Shown here: positions 40,350-48,905 of the stretch, in pieces
Layout of the letters: every line of letters begins with the position of its first letter
Position numbering within the stretch: position 1 is the first letter of the stretch
Source: Catelliglobosispora koreensis DSM 44566
GTDB taxonomy: Bacteria; Actinomycetota; Actinomycetes; Mycobacteriales; Micromonosporaceae
Assembly (NCBI RefSeq): GCF_000379685.1
Contig: NZ_KB903272.1
Coordinates: 62,624 to 126,623, forward strand
Length of the DNA stretch: 64,000 nucleotides
Direction: 5' to 3'
Made by a program: the position numbers and the translations under genes
The notes under the pieces: generated by a model
Told to the model about the DNA's origin: nothing
Database searches by the model: none
The model's input: the letters and a program-made list of their open reading frames with translations, nothing else

Positions 40350-41234
40350 CTAGACGGCGGGCCAGCCGTTGCGCCACGCACGGCGGGTCCGCCAAACGGA
40401 GCGCCATGGCTCTTTGCCGGCGATCGCACGAACGAATACACCGGTCATCAGCAGGGCCTTGATGAGGCGCGGGCGCTGGTGCTTGGCGAGGAAAGTTATC
40501 TTCCCGCGCATCAGCATCTCCACTTTGCCCGCTGAGCTTGAGGACTTTCCTCCTAAGTGGATGATCCGTGCCGCTGGCACCAGCGTGGGCTGAGCGCCCG
40601 ACCGCGTGGCCCGGTAACACAGGTCCATGTCTTCGCCGTACATGAAAAATCGCGGATCGAAGCCACCGTGCTGCAGGAACAGCTCAAGGTCGGCCAGCAA
40701 CAGGCAACCTGACAGCGCGGGCACCGGGACCGGTTCGGAGCGGTCGAGTCCAGGCAGCTCTTCGGGGTTGAACAGCCGGCTCTGGCGGGCGAACGTGGAC
40801 ATCAGCGTCGCGAAACAGAACGCCGACCAGACGGTCGGGAAACCGTAGCCGGCCAGGAAGTCACTGCCATCCTCGCGCACGGTGCGCCCGCCGTAGATGC
40901 CACGTTCCGGATGCTTGCCGGCGAACTCCACCAACTCGGCGATGAACGCTCCGCCCGGTACCGTATCGGGGTTGAGGAGCAGCAAATAGCGGCCTTGCGC
41001 TTGCGACGCGGCCAGATTGACCGCTTGCGCGAACCCAAGGTTGGTCTTGCTTCTGGCCACCGACACGTTGGGGAAGGCGGCGCAGATCGCGTCGGCCGAT
41101 CCGTCGGAGGAGGCGTTGTCGACGACGATCGTTTCCAGAGCGAAGTCACCCGCGCAAGACGCCAGCGAGGCAAGCGTTTTCAGCGTCAGATCACGCGTGT
41201 TGTAGGAAACGACCACTACCGTTACGTCGATCAC
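40350..41234 (-). CDS. family 2 glycosyltransferase (rhamnosyltransferase-like)
   Basis: The 294-residue protein starts from the GTG at 41234, overlapping the previous stop by three bases; the GTG at 41246 is an alternative. GT2 motifs: VTVVVVSYNTRDL, VVDNASSDGSADAI, LLLLNPDTVPGG (DXD-like) and a later MYGEDMDLCYR. This matches dTDP-rhamnosyl or similar GT2 enzymes adding sugars to lipid-linked polysaccharide. It is the last of four co-directional glycosyltransferase genes. Confidence 0.88.
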   Translation of the reverse strand: MIDVTVVVVSYNTRDLTLKTLASLASCAGDFALETIVVDNASSDGSADAICAAFPNVSVARSKTNLGFAQAVNLAASQAQGRYLLLLNPDTVPGGAFIAELVEFAGKHPERGIYGGRTVREDGSDFLAGYGFPTVWSAFCFATLMSTFARQSRLFNPEELPGLDRSEPVPVPALSGCLLLADLELFLQHGGFDPRFFMYGEDMDLCYRATRSGAQPTLVPAARIIHLGGKSSSSAGKVEMLMRGKITFLAKHQRPRLIKALLMTGVFVRAIAGKEPWRSVWRTRRAWRNGWPAV

Positions 41235-42028
41235 GAATGCCCCCACGTCAGGTTTTCGCGGCGCGACATCCGCTCAGCGGCGAGCGTGACAGCGGCATAG
41301 CAAAGCCCGGCTGGCCAAAGCCACGGCCGGGGCAGCACGACGTGACGAAGCCACGAGGTGTTAGAAGCGGCACGGGCTTTCGAGACTTGCCGCATAGCGC
41401 GGTTGCCAGCGCGCACGCGAGCCAGGCGCCGTACTAATTGGACAGTGCGCTGCGGCGCCGTCACCTTGGTCACGACGTCGTCGAGGTGGTGCTTCTCGTG
41501 CGCGTCAAACAGTGAGTCGAGGAAAAGGTCATCGGCGACCATCGCCGGGAAGACCTCGAACCGTGAGCGTCCTGCCGCGCTGAGCGCGATGACGCCCCGG
41601 CCGAACAGGCCGTCGCGGAACACGGGCAGCCGGCGGTGCACGGCGTAGTAACCGCGCACGGCCAGAGCCGAGCCACGCGTAACGACAAGCCGCTGGCCCG
41701 TCGCCGCCAGCACCCCGGGCAATGCGACGGCAGCGGCTAGGGCGCGGGCCTCGGAGGCGGCTAGTGGAATGTCCGCGTCGAGATAGATGCGCGCGAGCCG
41801 TTGTGCCGCTTCGTCTCCGGCGCGCAGGGCGCCAGCTTTGCCCGGCTCTTCGAGCTCGATGACGAAAACGCCAGGAATCGACTTGGCGATGTCGACGGTG
41901 TTATCGGTGCAGCCGTTGGCGACCACGATGATTTCGAACTCACCCGGCGACATGCCTTCGGTGAGCAGCGTCAGGTTGGCCCCGAGCCGCCCGCCCTCGT
42001 TATGTGCCGGGATGATGATGCTGATCAC
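41231..42028 (-). CDS. family 2 glycosyltransferase
   Basis: The 265-residue protein has IIIPAHNEGGRLGANL, VVANGCTDNTVDIAK and YLDADIPL as the DXD motif, the GT2 core, followed by a C-terminal region with a short hydrophobic segment (LWPAGLCYAAVTLA). It overlaps its upstream neighbour by four bases and its downstream one by three, so it is part of a coupled minus-strand operon. The acceptor and donor sugars are unknown. Confidence 0.88.
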   Translation of the reverse strand: MISIIIPAHNEGGRLGANLTLLTEGMSPGEFEIIVVANGCTDNTVDIAKSIPGVFVIELEEPGKAGALRAGDEAAQRLARIYLDADIPLAASEARALAAAVALPGVLAATGQRLVVTRGSALAVRGYYAVHRRLPVFRDGLFGRGVIALSAAGRSRFEVFPAMVADDLFLDSLFDAHEKHHLDDVVTKVTAPQRTVQLVRRLARVRAGNRAMRQVSKARAASNTSWLRHVVLPRPWLWPAGLCYAAVTLAAERMSRRENLTWGHS

Positions 42029-43275
42029 AGCTTTGCCCGCTCTTTACGGCCCGGCTTACGCGAGCCCTGGCGCGGTGCCGGAATCGACGCCGGGGGAAGG
42101 CGCTTGGCGAGCAGGCGCTGCCACGTTTGCAGGTAGGGCACGGCTTGATGGTCCCACGCCAGCTTGCTGGTGAACCGTTCGAGCCCGAGCCGGCTCATTT
42201 CTTCCCGCTGTGCCTCATCGCGCAGCAGCTCGTCGAGCGCCTTGGCGAACTCGGACGGGTCGCCCGTGGGCACATACATCGCCGCGCCGGCCGCGGTCCG
42301 GCGGGTTTCCAGCAGGTCCACCGCGACGACCGGAACCCCACGGCCCAGGTACTCCACCGTTTTAGCCATCGTCGACAACTGATTCATGCGGGTCGCCAGG
42401 TCGGGCTGGATCGCACACGTCGCCTGCTGCAGCAGCTCGTCGACCCCCTGCGGGCCAAGCCAGCCGGTGAACTCGACGACATCTTCGAGCGCGCGTTCTT
42501 TGACCAGAGCCTTGAGGTTGAGGAACTCTTCGCCGTCGCCAGCGATGATGAGCCGCCAGCCGTCGCGGCCACGCAACCGGGTCAGCTCGTCGGCGGCCAG
42601 CACGGCACCGCGTACGTTGTCCTGCGGGCCGAGCACGCCGAGGTAGACAATGCGTTGCAGCCCATCGGGTTTAGCCGGCTTGGCGACCAGCTCGGTCAGG
42701 GCCGGGCCGTTGCGCACGACGGAAACCTTGTGCGGCTTGACTCCCCGCCGCAAAGCAATGTCGCGAAAGGACTCGTTGGTGGAAAAGACGGCCGTGGCGG
42801 TCCGCATGGTGAGCCATTCGAGCATTTCAAGGGCCCGGTAGACGATGCGCTTCGGGTTCCCGCCGGACCGGGTCGCGTAGACCTCGGGGCACAGGTCGTG
42901 GTGGTCAAACACCCACGGGCGCCCCATCATCCGCATCAGCAAAGCCAGCGGCCAGTAAACATCCGGCGGGTTGCACACCTGCACGGCATGCGCCCGCCCG
43001 GCGAGCACCTCACCGAGCAGCCGGAAAGCTATGCACATAAACGACCACGCGAATTCAAAACCAAAAGACAAAATTCCAGACCCCAGCACGGGTACTGGAT
43101 AAGGCCGCAGACGGGTGCCACGACTTCCGGGAAGGACAGTCAAGCCACGGTCACCGCGCGGGGCGATGACCGTGACCTCGAAGCCAGCCTGCTCTAAGGA
43201 CAGGCATTGGCGGATGACACGGCGGTCTTTTTCGGCGGGCAAGTTCGCAATGAGGATCGTGACATGCGCTGACAC
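42025..43275 (-). CDS. family 4 glycosyltransferase
   Basis: The 416-residue GT-B protein has an N-terminal VTILIANLPAEKDRR Rossmann start, DHHDLCPEVY in the acceptor domain, and a C-terminal donor domain with VYLGVLGPQDNV and the E-rich KTVEYLGRGVPVVAVD (EX7E-like) motif. It ends with a basic tail. The family transfers sugars from NDP donors to lipid carriers during exopolysaccharide assembly. It is 75 bases downstream of the 43351 gene. Confidence 0.88.
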   Translation of the reverse strand: MSAHVTILIANLPAEKDRRVIRQCLSLEQAGFEVTVIAPRGDRGLTVLPGSRGTRLRPYPVPVLGSGILSFGFEFAWSFMCIAFRLLGEVLAGRAHAVQVCNPPDVYWPLALLMRMMGRPWVFDHHDLCPEVYATRSGGNPKRIVYRALEMLEWLTMRTATAVFSTNESFRDIALRRGVKPHKVSVVRNGPALTELVAKPAKPDGLQRIVYLGVLGPQDNVRGAVLAADELTRLRGRDGWRLIIAGDGEEFLNLKALVKERALEDVVEFTGWLGPQGVDELLQQATCAIQPDLATRMNQLSTMAKTVEYLGRGVPVVAVDLLETRRTAAGAAMYVPTGDPSEFAKALDELLRDEAQREEMSRLGLERFTSKLAWDHQAVPYLQTWQRLLAKRLPPASIPAPRQGSRKPGRKERAKL

Positions 43276-43350
43276 CGCACTATTCGCTCACGTGCAGCTA
43301 CAGCGGGCAAGGCGGTGTGGCGTGTCTACATGTCGCGTTACCGACTGGCC

Positions 43351-44475
43351 TCATCCGTTCGGCCAGGTAGAGACCGCGCTAATGGCCTCTCTTGCTGCTC
43401 TTTCCCATGAATAGTGACTTTGGATGAGGGCAGCGTCCGTTCCGCATCGTTCATAAAGGGCGTCATCGGCTAGGGCGTCGCTGATGAGATCGGCGAGTTC
43501 CTGCGGATCGTCCTCGTTGAGCAAACGTCCATAACGCGGCGCCTGGATGATCTCCGGCATGGCGAAGTTGTTGCGCCCGATGCACGGCAGCCCCCGCGAG
43601 AGCGCCTCGGTGAAGACGATCCCAAATCCCTCAATGCGCGTGGGCAGCACGAACAGATCGTGCTCGTCGTAAAGTTTCGCGACTTCGCTGCCCGGGATCG
43701 CCCCGAGGAAGGTGACGCCATCGGGCACGTTGTCGAGCGTTGGCGGGCCAGCGATCGTCAGGGTCACGCCATCTTTACGCAGCTTCTCAAACGCCTTGAG
43801 CACCAGGTCGCCGCCCTTGGAGGCAAACGTGCGCCCGACGAAGAGCAGCCTGTGTCTCCTTTTTGGACGTTCTCTGACCGGACCGCCAGCTGAAGCCACC
43901 CGGCCGGGATGCACGACGTGCACCTTCTCCGGCGGCAATCCCGAGTCCTTGACCAGGCTTTCGGCGAGCCAGTGGCTCATCGCGATCACGCCGGCGGCCT
44001 TTTCATATACAGCACGCTGACGTTCGTGGCGGCGCTTCATCTCACTCGTCGTGAGCACACGAAAGACGTCCAAGCCGGACTCACGCAACTTGAGCAACGC
44101 GTCGAAGCTCATGTCCTGGTACACGAAGAAGGGTTTTTCGGTGATCGCCAAGTCCTGAATTTGCAACACGACGTCACAGTCAGCCGAGCGGCGGTTAAGT
44201 TGGCCCCGGCAAAAGCGATCCGTCAACGCGCCCTGTTCCCAGAGGGTGATAAGTTCACGGTTGCGAATCTTCAAGTGAGCTGTCTGCAGGGCACGCCGCA
44301 TGAGAATCGGAACGTCGACACCCACATCAACCACATCAGCCTGATCCTGCATGGCCTTGCGCAACTCCCAAGGGGTACGCGACCAGGTCGACGGGGCATC
44401 CCGGTCCCACAAGCAGGCAAATCCAATTCGCACGACGGCTAGACTCTCATTCTTCAAAGCTTTCCTGGCCGTCAT
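43351..44475 (-). CDS. family 4 glycosyltransferase
   Basis: The 374-residue protein starts from the ATG at 44475, with longer and shorter in-frame starts possible (44538; GTG 44433, VRIGFACLWD). GT4 donor domain: LLFVGRTFASKGGDLVLKAF, FVLPTRIEGFGIVFTEALSRGLPCI (EX7E motif). The N-terminal half is variable. It heads the four-gene minus-strand glycosyltransferase operon and diverges from the Wzz-like gene across 135 bases. Confidence 0.85.
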   Translation of the reverse strand: MTARKALKNESLAVVRIGFACLWDRDAPSTWSRTPWELRKAMQDQADVVDVGVDVPILMRRALQTAHLKIRNRELITLWEQGALTDRFCRGQLNRRSADCDVVLQIQDLAITEKPFFVYQDMSFDALLKLRESGLDVFRVLTTSEMKRRHERQRAVYEKAAGVIAMSHWLAESLVKDSGLPPEKVHVVHPGRVASAGGPVRERPKRRHRLLFVGRTFASKGGDLVLKAFEKLRKDGVTLTIAGPPTLDNVPDGVTFLGAIPGSEVAKLYDEHDLFVLPTRIEGFGIVFTEALSRGLPCIGRNNFAMPEIIQAPRYGRLLNEDDPQELADLISDALADDALYERCGTDAALIQSHYSWERAAREAISAVSTWPNG

Positions 44476-44610
44476 GTTCCCGACAACCAGGCCTGCCAAG
44501 CTGCTAGAACTCGTTTGACCAGGCATCATAATCAGCACGTCGGCCGGTTGCCTTATGTCGGCAGGCGGCGTAAGACTCTAGGGCGGAAATACCCGCGAGA
44601 GAAGGGCGAC

Positions 44611-45441
44611 ATGGATCTCTGGGATGTCGCGAAGGTAATGTGGCGGCGCCGTTGGGTTGCGGTGCCGCTGTTGCTGCTCGCCATGGTGGCAGCAGTGTTC
44701 GCACTGCTAACGGTGCCACCGGACTACAACATCAAAGGCCAGCTGGCCGTCACCTCACCCACGGTGGTTAACAACGACGCTAAGGGGACGACGCCCGTCA
44801 ACCCCTTCAGCCCGAACACCCTCGCTGAGTACACCGTCATTCGAGGCAACGGTGCCGAAGTCCACAACATGCTGAAGGCCGAAGGGCTCTCGCCCGAGTT
44901 CGAGTTAACGGCCAAGACTTTCGGCCTGACGGTGATCGAGATCAACGTCCTAGCCAAATCCGAAGCATCCGCCCGCGCCACGCTCGACCGGCTGATCCAG
45001 CTGATTCAGAGCGAGTTCGAACAACGTCAGTCCGGATTCAACTTGCCCAAGGGCGGAACGATCCAGACCGAGGTGCTCGATCCGGGTGAGAAGGTCGAAG
45101 TCGTCCGCACGGTGGGTAAGCGCACGCTGATTGTGATTGTGGGCGTTGGCATCCTGGTTACCGTCGCGGTGTCGCTGTGGGTGGACGCCCTCGTCCGCCG
45201 GCGTTACCTGCGCGTGCCAGAGTCACCCGAAGCCCGCGCTGTCGTTCCGGTCAGCCCGGCGATCATCATGCCGCCTCCGCCGGTCAGTTATGCCGGGCCG
45301 AACGCGGCCAACGCGGAGACCGTCTCTTTAGCTGACGATCGCGACGACAACGACAGCACCGTGGTGCTGCCGCTGGCCGGCGTTTCGTGGTCGGGTGGGC
45401 CGAAGAACAAGCGAAACACCGGCAACAACGGCAAGAAGTAG
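44611..45441 (+). CDS. Wzz-like polysaccharide chain-length/co-polymerase protein
   Basis: The 276-residue protein starts from the ATG at 44611, preceded by GAAGGG. It has a transmembrane helix near each end of the Wzz core (about 14-36 and 178-200) enclosing an extracytoplasmic domain with a coiled helix (about 105-145). It lacks the C-terminal tyrosine kinase domain and instead has a 75-residue Pro/Asn/Asp tail. Wzz proteins set the length of exported polysaccharide. The O-antigen ligase gene follows six bases later. Confidence 0.85.
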   Translation: MDLWDVAKVMWRRRWVAVPLLLLAMVAAVFALLTVPPDYNIKGQLAVTSPTVVNNDAKGTTPVNPFSPNTLAEYTVIRGNGAEVHNMLKAEGLSPEFELTAKTFGLTVIEINVLAKSEASARATLDRLIQLIQSEFEQRQSGFNLPKGGTIQTEVLDPGEKVEVVRTVGKRTLIVIVGVGILVTVAVSLWVDALVRRRYLRVPESPEARAVVPVSPAIIMPPPPVSYAGPNAANAETVSLADDRDDNDSTVVLPLAGVSWSGGPKNKRNTGNNGKK

Positions 45442-45447
45442 CAGCCG

Positions 45448-46857
45448 ATGTCCGATCAGGCGTACTCTCCCCGGTTTCTAGAGGGGGCCATTTACGCCAC
45501 CCAGCAGCGCCGGTACCTGATGGACATCGGGTTCTTGGTCAGCATCATGGTGATGATGCTGAGCCTTATCCCGGCTCCCCTAGCGGTTCCGGCGCTTAGC
45601 GACCTGGGGCACCCGGCGACGCTTATGGGGCTGCTGCTTTTCGGCATCTGGGTGCTCTCGCGCATGCACCCGCGTCTGGTGACCCGTGGGCCACAGCCCA
45701 TGCGGTGGATCATCGGGTTCTTCTTCACCACAATCCTTGCCTCATATGCGGCCGGGCTGATGCGTGGCATGCCGACCCTCGAAGACAACGGTGCCGTCCG
45801 CTTCATCATCGGCACGCTCGCCTTCTTCGGTGCCGTGCTCGCCGTCGCCGACGGGGTTCCGCGCAAGGAGCGTGTCGAGGGCCTCATCCGGGTCATGCTC
45901 GTCGGCGGCTCCATCATCGGCTTCATCGGCATCATGCAGTCGGTGATGCAGTTCGACATCACGGCCTACATCCAGATCCCCGGGCTCGTCTATCACGGCA
46001 ACTTGAACGGGCTGGAAGCCCGCGGCGCCGGACATCTGCGGGTCAACGGCACGACCGGCCACTACATCGAGTTCAGCACGGTGATGGCGATGCTGCTGCC
46101 GTTTGCTGTCCACATGGGACGGTTCTCCCCGACGCGCGCGATGCGCCAGTGGTCGGCGATCGCTGGCGCCATCATGTTCCTCGCCCTGCCGATGGCCTTG
46201 TCCCGCACGGGAATCGTCGCGCTCGCGGTGGCGATGCTCGTCATGATTCCGGCGTGGAACTGGCGACTGCGGTTCAACCTTGTCGTACCAACCGTTGTCC
46301 TTATGATCATGCTGATCTTCGCCATGCCTGGTCTGCTCGGCACGATCCTCGGCCTGTTCCAAGGCTGGGAAGACGACGCCAGTGTGCAGGGCCGGGCCGA
46401 AGACTGGGATCTGATCGAAGAGCAGGGCTGGATGGACGGGCACTGGCTCTTTGGCCGTGGCCACGGCACCTTCATCCCGACCGAATACACCTGGCTCGAC
46501 AGTCAGTGGCTGCAGTCCCTCGTCGGCGGTGGTGTGATCGGCGTCGTCGCGCTGGCACTGGTCCACTTAGGAGCGATCACGCTCGCGGCGATCGCCTACA
46601 AGCGTTCCACCAGCCTCGCCGACCGTCACCTGTGCGCCTGCCTCATCTCCGTGCAGATGCTCGCGATCGCGGTCGGATTCACCTTTGACTCCATGGGTTT
46701 CCGGACCTACGCCATGTTCCTCGGCGTGCTCACCGGAGCGGCCGCCGTCATGTGGCGCCTCACTCGCCCCACCCGCGCGCCCGAGCTGCCACCACACCCC
46801 ACCGTGCCGCTGCCGCCACTGTTCACTCCCCGGCCCAAGCCCCGCGTCTCCGCCTAG
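45448..46857 (+). CDS. O-antigen ligase/Wzy-type polymerase
   Basis: The 469-residue polytopic protein has about 11-12 helices and a large extracytoplasmic loop (about 300-345) containing RAEDWDLIEEQGWMDGHWLFGRGHGTF. This is the conserved loop of the O-antigen ligase/Wzy superfamily. A proline-rich cytosolic tail ends it. It would join or polymerise lipid-linked repeat units. It is in one unit with the Wzz-like gene and overlaps the convergent KGGVGR-TIR gene by four bases. Confidence 0.85.
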   Translation: MSDQAYSPRFLEGAIYATQQRRYLMDIGFLVSIMVMMLSLIPAPLAVPALSDLGHPATLMGLLLFGIWVLSRMHPRLVTRGPQPMRWIIGFFFTTILASYAAGLMRGMPTLEDNGAVRFIIGTLAFFGAVLAVADGVPRKERVEGLIRVMLVGGSIIGFIGIMQSVMQFDITAYIQIPGLVYHGNLNGLEARGAGHLRVNGTTGHYIEFSTVMAMLLPFAVHMGRFSPTRAMRQWSAIAGAIMFLALPMALSRTGIVALAVAMLVMIPAWNWRLRFNLVVPTVVLMIMLIFAMPGLLGTILGLFQGWEDDASVQGRAEDWDLIEEQGWMDGHWLFGRGHGTFIPTEYTWLDSQWLQSLVGGGVIGVVALALVHLGAITLAAIAYKRSTSLADRHLCACLISVQMLAIAVGFTFDSMGFRTYAMFLGVLTGAAAVMWRLTRPTRAPELPPHPTVPLPPLFTPRPKPRVSA

Positions 46858-48212
46858 GAGGGATCGTTAAGGGTCTGCACAATCTGATCGGTGGTTTCGT
46901 CGGTCGTGCTGAAGGTGGCGTTGATCGCTTGGGTGCGGCGTAGCCAGCTTGGAGCGCGAGAGGGTAGCCGGTCAGCTCCGACGAGAACCGGGATGATCAA
47001 TCTGTCCGACCGCCGGTCCAAGGTGTGGCGCAGGAAAGTCTCTACGTCTTCAAGCTGACTGGCTGAATATTCCGGCCCTGTCACGATGACCATGTGATGC
47101 GCCTGCTCCAGCGCATCGGTCATCACGGTCCGGGAGTCGGCTCCAATCGGGATATCCCAGGTATCTAGGAAAACCCTAAGTCGCTTGGCCTTGAGACTTC
47201 CGGCGAGTGCCTCGGCGGCGTTCTTTTGCTCAGGGCTGTAGCTGATAAAGACGTCGTACTCATACCGGCTGGCGCCAGAGGAAGCTTGAGCCGCAGCGAC
47301 GTAAGAATCGCGGTTGCGGGCGAAAAGATCGGTGCGGTCAAGCTTATGAGCGATCAGGGCTGAGAGGGACTGCAGGGGATAGCTGATCTGATCAGGGGAA
47401 GGGTCGGGCTCTTTGGCGATCGCGATTTCCTCGCCGAAGCTCCAGTAGCCCACATAGGGAAGCGTGATGTGCCCGAGCACTTTTTGCAGCGGCGCCTCAC
47501 GTGAGAGCCAGGGTTGGAACAGAGGGGCGAGGTCAGTTACGAAGGTATCGCGCCATGCCTGGGCGTTGCGATATTCCTCTCTAGCGTCGATCCGCGAGGG
47601 GACAGCCAGCACCAAGACCGGGGATCTGTCGTACGGCAGCCTGTCCCGCGCCTCTTGCGCGCGTTGTGCGACATCCAGGGTTCCCACGAGGCTCTGCTCA
47701 TTGGCTGTAAAGAGCATGGCGAGGATGTCTGGCATCTGGGCCGTGCAGATGCCGCCAACATCGGTGATGCCGGTGCGGCTGTCGATGAGCACAAAGTCGT
47801 AGTCCTCGACCCAGCTGGCCCGGATGGTCTCCAGGAAGTCGCCGAGACCCTTGTCGAGGTAAAGCCGGGCCCAGTCGATCGATTGCGCCATCTGGGGATA
47901 GCCGCGGCCCTGGGCGCCAGCCGAGAGCAAGCTGAGCCGTCCACCCGACGGGTGGCTGAAGACAGGCTGCTGGTACTTGCGGAACCGTGGTGTCCCCCCG
48001 GCCCCGAAAGCAGAGATCAAGTCGACGAGACCCGTTTCGGTCTTAGCTATCCAGGGCTGGAAGTAGTAAGACAAGCCGGGAGCGTCGAGATCCCAGTCGA
48101 CACAAAGCACGCGGTTGCCCCACTGGGCCAACTGCCACGCCACATTGGCGAGTGCGAAGCTGCGGCCGACGCCGCCTTTGTAGGAGTAGAACGTGACTAC
48201 TGTCCCTGGCAT
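46854..48212 (-). CDS. KGGVGR-motif MinD/ParA-like ATPase fused to a TIR domain
   Basis: The 452-residue protein starts from the ATG at 48212. Its N-terminal P-loop domain (about 1-310) has a deviant Walker A KGGVGRS (12-18), with Arg where MinD has Lys, VDWDLDAPG after it and LIDSRTGITDVG as Walker B. A TIR domain follows (about 317-452): YEYDVFISYS, VFLDTWD and the aligned catalytic Glu at about 391 (QLEDVETF). KGGVGR ATPases with TIR are found in actinobacterial conflict and FxsC/FxsA-type systems. It starts four bases after the small TIR gene, forming a two-gene unit. Defence or signalling by NAD cleavage is inferred. Confidence 0.8.
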   Translation of the reverse strand: MPGTVVTFYSYKGGVGRSFALANVAWQLAQWGNRVLCVDWDLDAPGLSYYFQPWIAKTETGLVDLISAFGAGGTPRFRKYQQPVFSHPSGGRLSLLSAGAQGRGYPQMAQSIDWARLYLDKGLGDFLETIRASWVEDYDFVLIDSRTGITDVGGICTAQMPDILAMLFTANEQSLVGTLDVAQRAQEARDRLPYDRSPVLVLAVPSRIDAREEYRNAQAWRDTFVTDLAPLFQPWLSREAPLQKVLGHITLPYVGYWSFGEEIAIAKEPDPSPDQISYPLQSLSALIAHKLDRTDLFARNRDSYVAAAQASSGASRYEYDVFISYSPEQKNAAEALAGSLKAKRLRVFLDTWDIPIGADSRTVMTDALEQAHHMVIVTGPEYSASQLEDVETFLRHTLDRRSDRLIIPVLVGADRLPSRAPSWLRRTQAINATFSTTDETTDQIVQTLNDPS

Positions 48213-48216
48213 GCGA

Positions 48217-48804
48217 TCACAGCCTCGGCAGCGCTGGTGCGCCAAGGTCTTTGGCGGCTGGGCGGATGACTGTCCAATGTGGTTCCCAGGCTGGCACTTG
48301 CCTTAGCCGTCGCGCGAGATCTTCGGCGATGCCGGCGACCTTCTCCTCAAACTCCAGGAATTTCACGCTCTGCTGGAAGACGGGCGATGAATAAGCCCAA
48401 GGCTTCATGTCGAGGTACTGCGTCTCTCGCGCTTCCTTCGGGAAGCTTTCGCCATCCTTAAGGCGGATCGGGTAGACGAGACCACCGGGCGCTTGACGGT
48501 TTGCCATGCCTAGCGCCTGCTCACGCAACTTCATACTTTCCCACTCCGCGAGGCACCAGTCTGAGCCAAAATACGACGGGGTCCACACGCACAACATGAT
48601 CCGCGACCGCAGGAGCGCGTATTCGAGTCGCTCAGGCCAACGATCACCAACATCTTGCTCGGTGTCCAAATAGATCTCTGGCCGGTAGTTCAACTCGTCG
48701 GTCAGCGACTCGACGAGTTTGGGATAGAAGTGGTTGTGCATCCAGCCATTGACCGAGCCGGCCCGGCGGTAACTAAGGAAGACGTCGTACTCGTAGTCCG
48801 CCAA
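48217..48804 (-). CDS. stand-alone TIR-domain protein
   Basis: The 195-residue protein starts from the TTG at 48804, which lies seven bases after AAGGAG. That start begins right at the domain (YEYDVFLSYRRAGS). It has strand B EIYLDTEQDVGD, and WTPSYFGSDWCLAEW with the NADase-type catalytic glutamate E87. After it come a fold-typical RLKDGESFPKEA loop and a C-terminal helix. An upstream GTG at 48891 would lie inside a strong hairpin and is unlikely. Coupled to the KGGVGR-ATPase/TIR gene, so the two proteins probably work together. Confidence 0.8.
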   Translation of the reverse strand: MADYEYDVFLSYRRAGSVNGWMHNHFYPKLVESLTDELNYRPEIYLDTEQDVGDRWPERLEYALLRSRIMLCVWTPSYFGSDWCLAEWESMKLREQALGMANRQAPGGLVYPIRLKDGESFPKEARETQYLDMKPWAYSSPVFQQSVKFLEFEEKVAGIAEDLARRLRQVPAWEPHWTVIRPAAKDLGAPALPRL

Positions 48805-48867
48805 AGGATCCGCTCCTTCCCATCGAGGAAAGCAGCGTATCAACCACTGTGGATCAATAGGTGCTGA

Positions 48868-48898
48868 AGCTGGCGTGGGCAGGACGCCCACGCCAGCT
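48868..48898 (-). terminator. strong hairpin after the serine hydrolase gene
   Basis: AGCTGGCGTGGGC (48868-48880) pairs with GCCCACGCCAGCT (48886-48898), 13 perfect base pairs with a 5-base loop, starting seven bases after the hydrolase stop. It insulates the TIR unit from the upstream gene. Confidence 0.7.
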
Positions 48899-48905
48899 AG
48901 CGGTG

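Noticed and set aside
48805-48891. GTG at 48891 as the start of the TIR gene
   Set aside because: It lies inside a perfect 13-bp hairpin after the hydrolase gene and has no ribosome binding site; the TTG at 48804 has AAGGAG at seven bases and begins at the domain.
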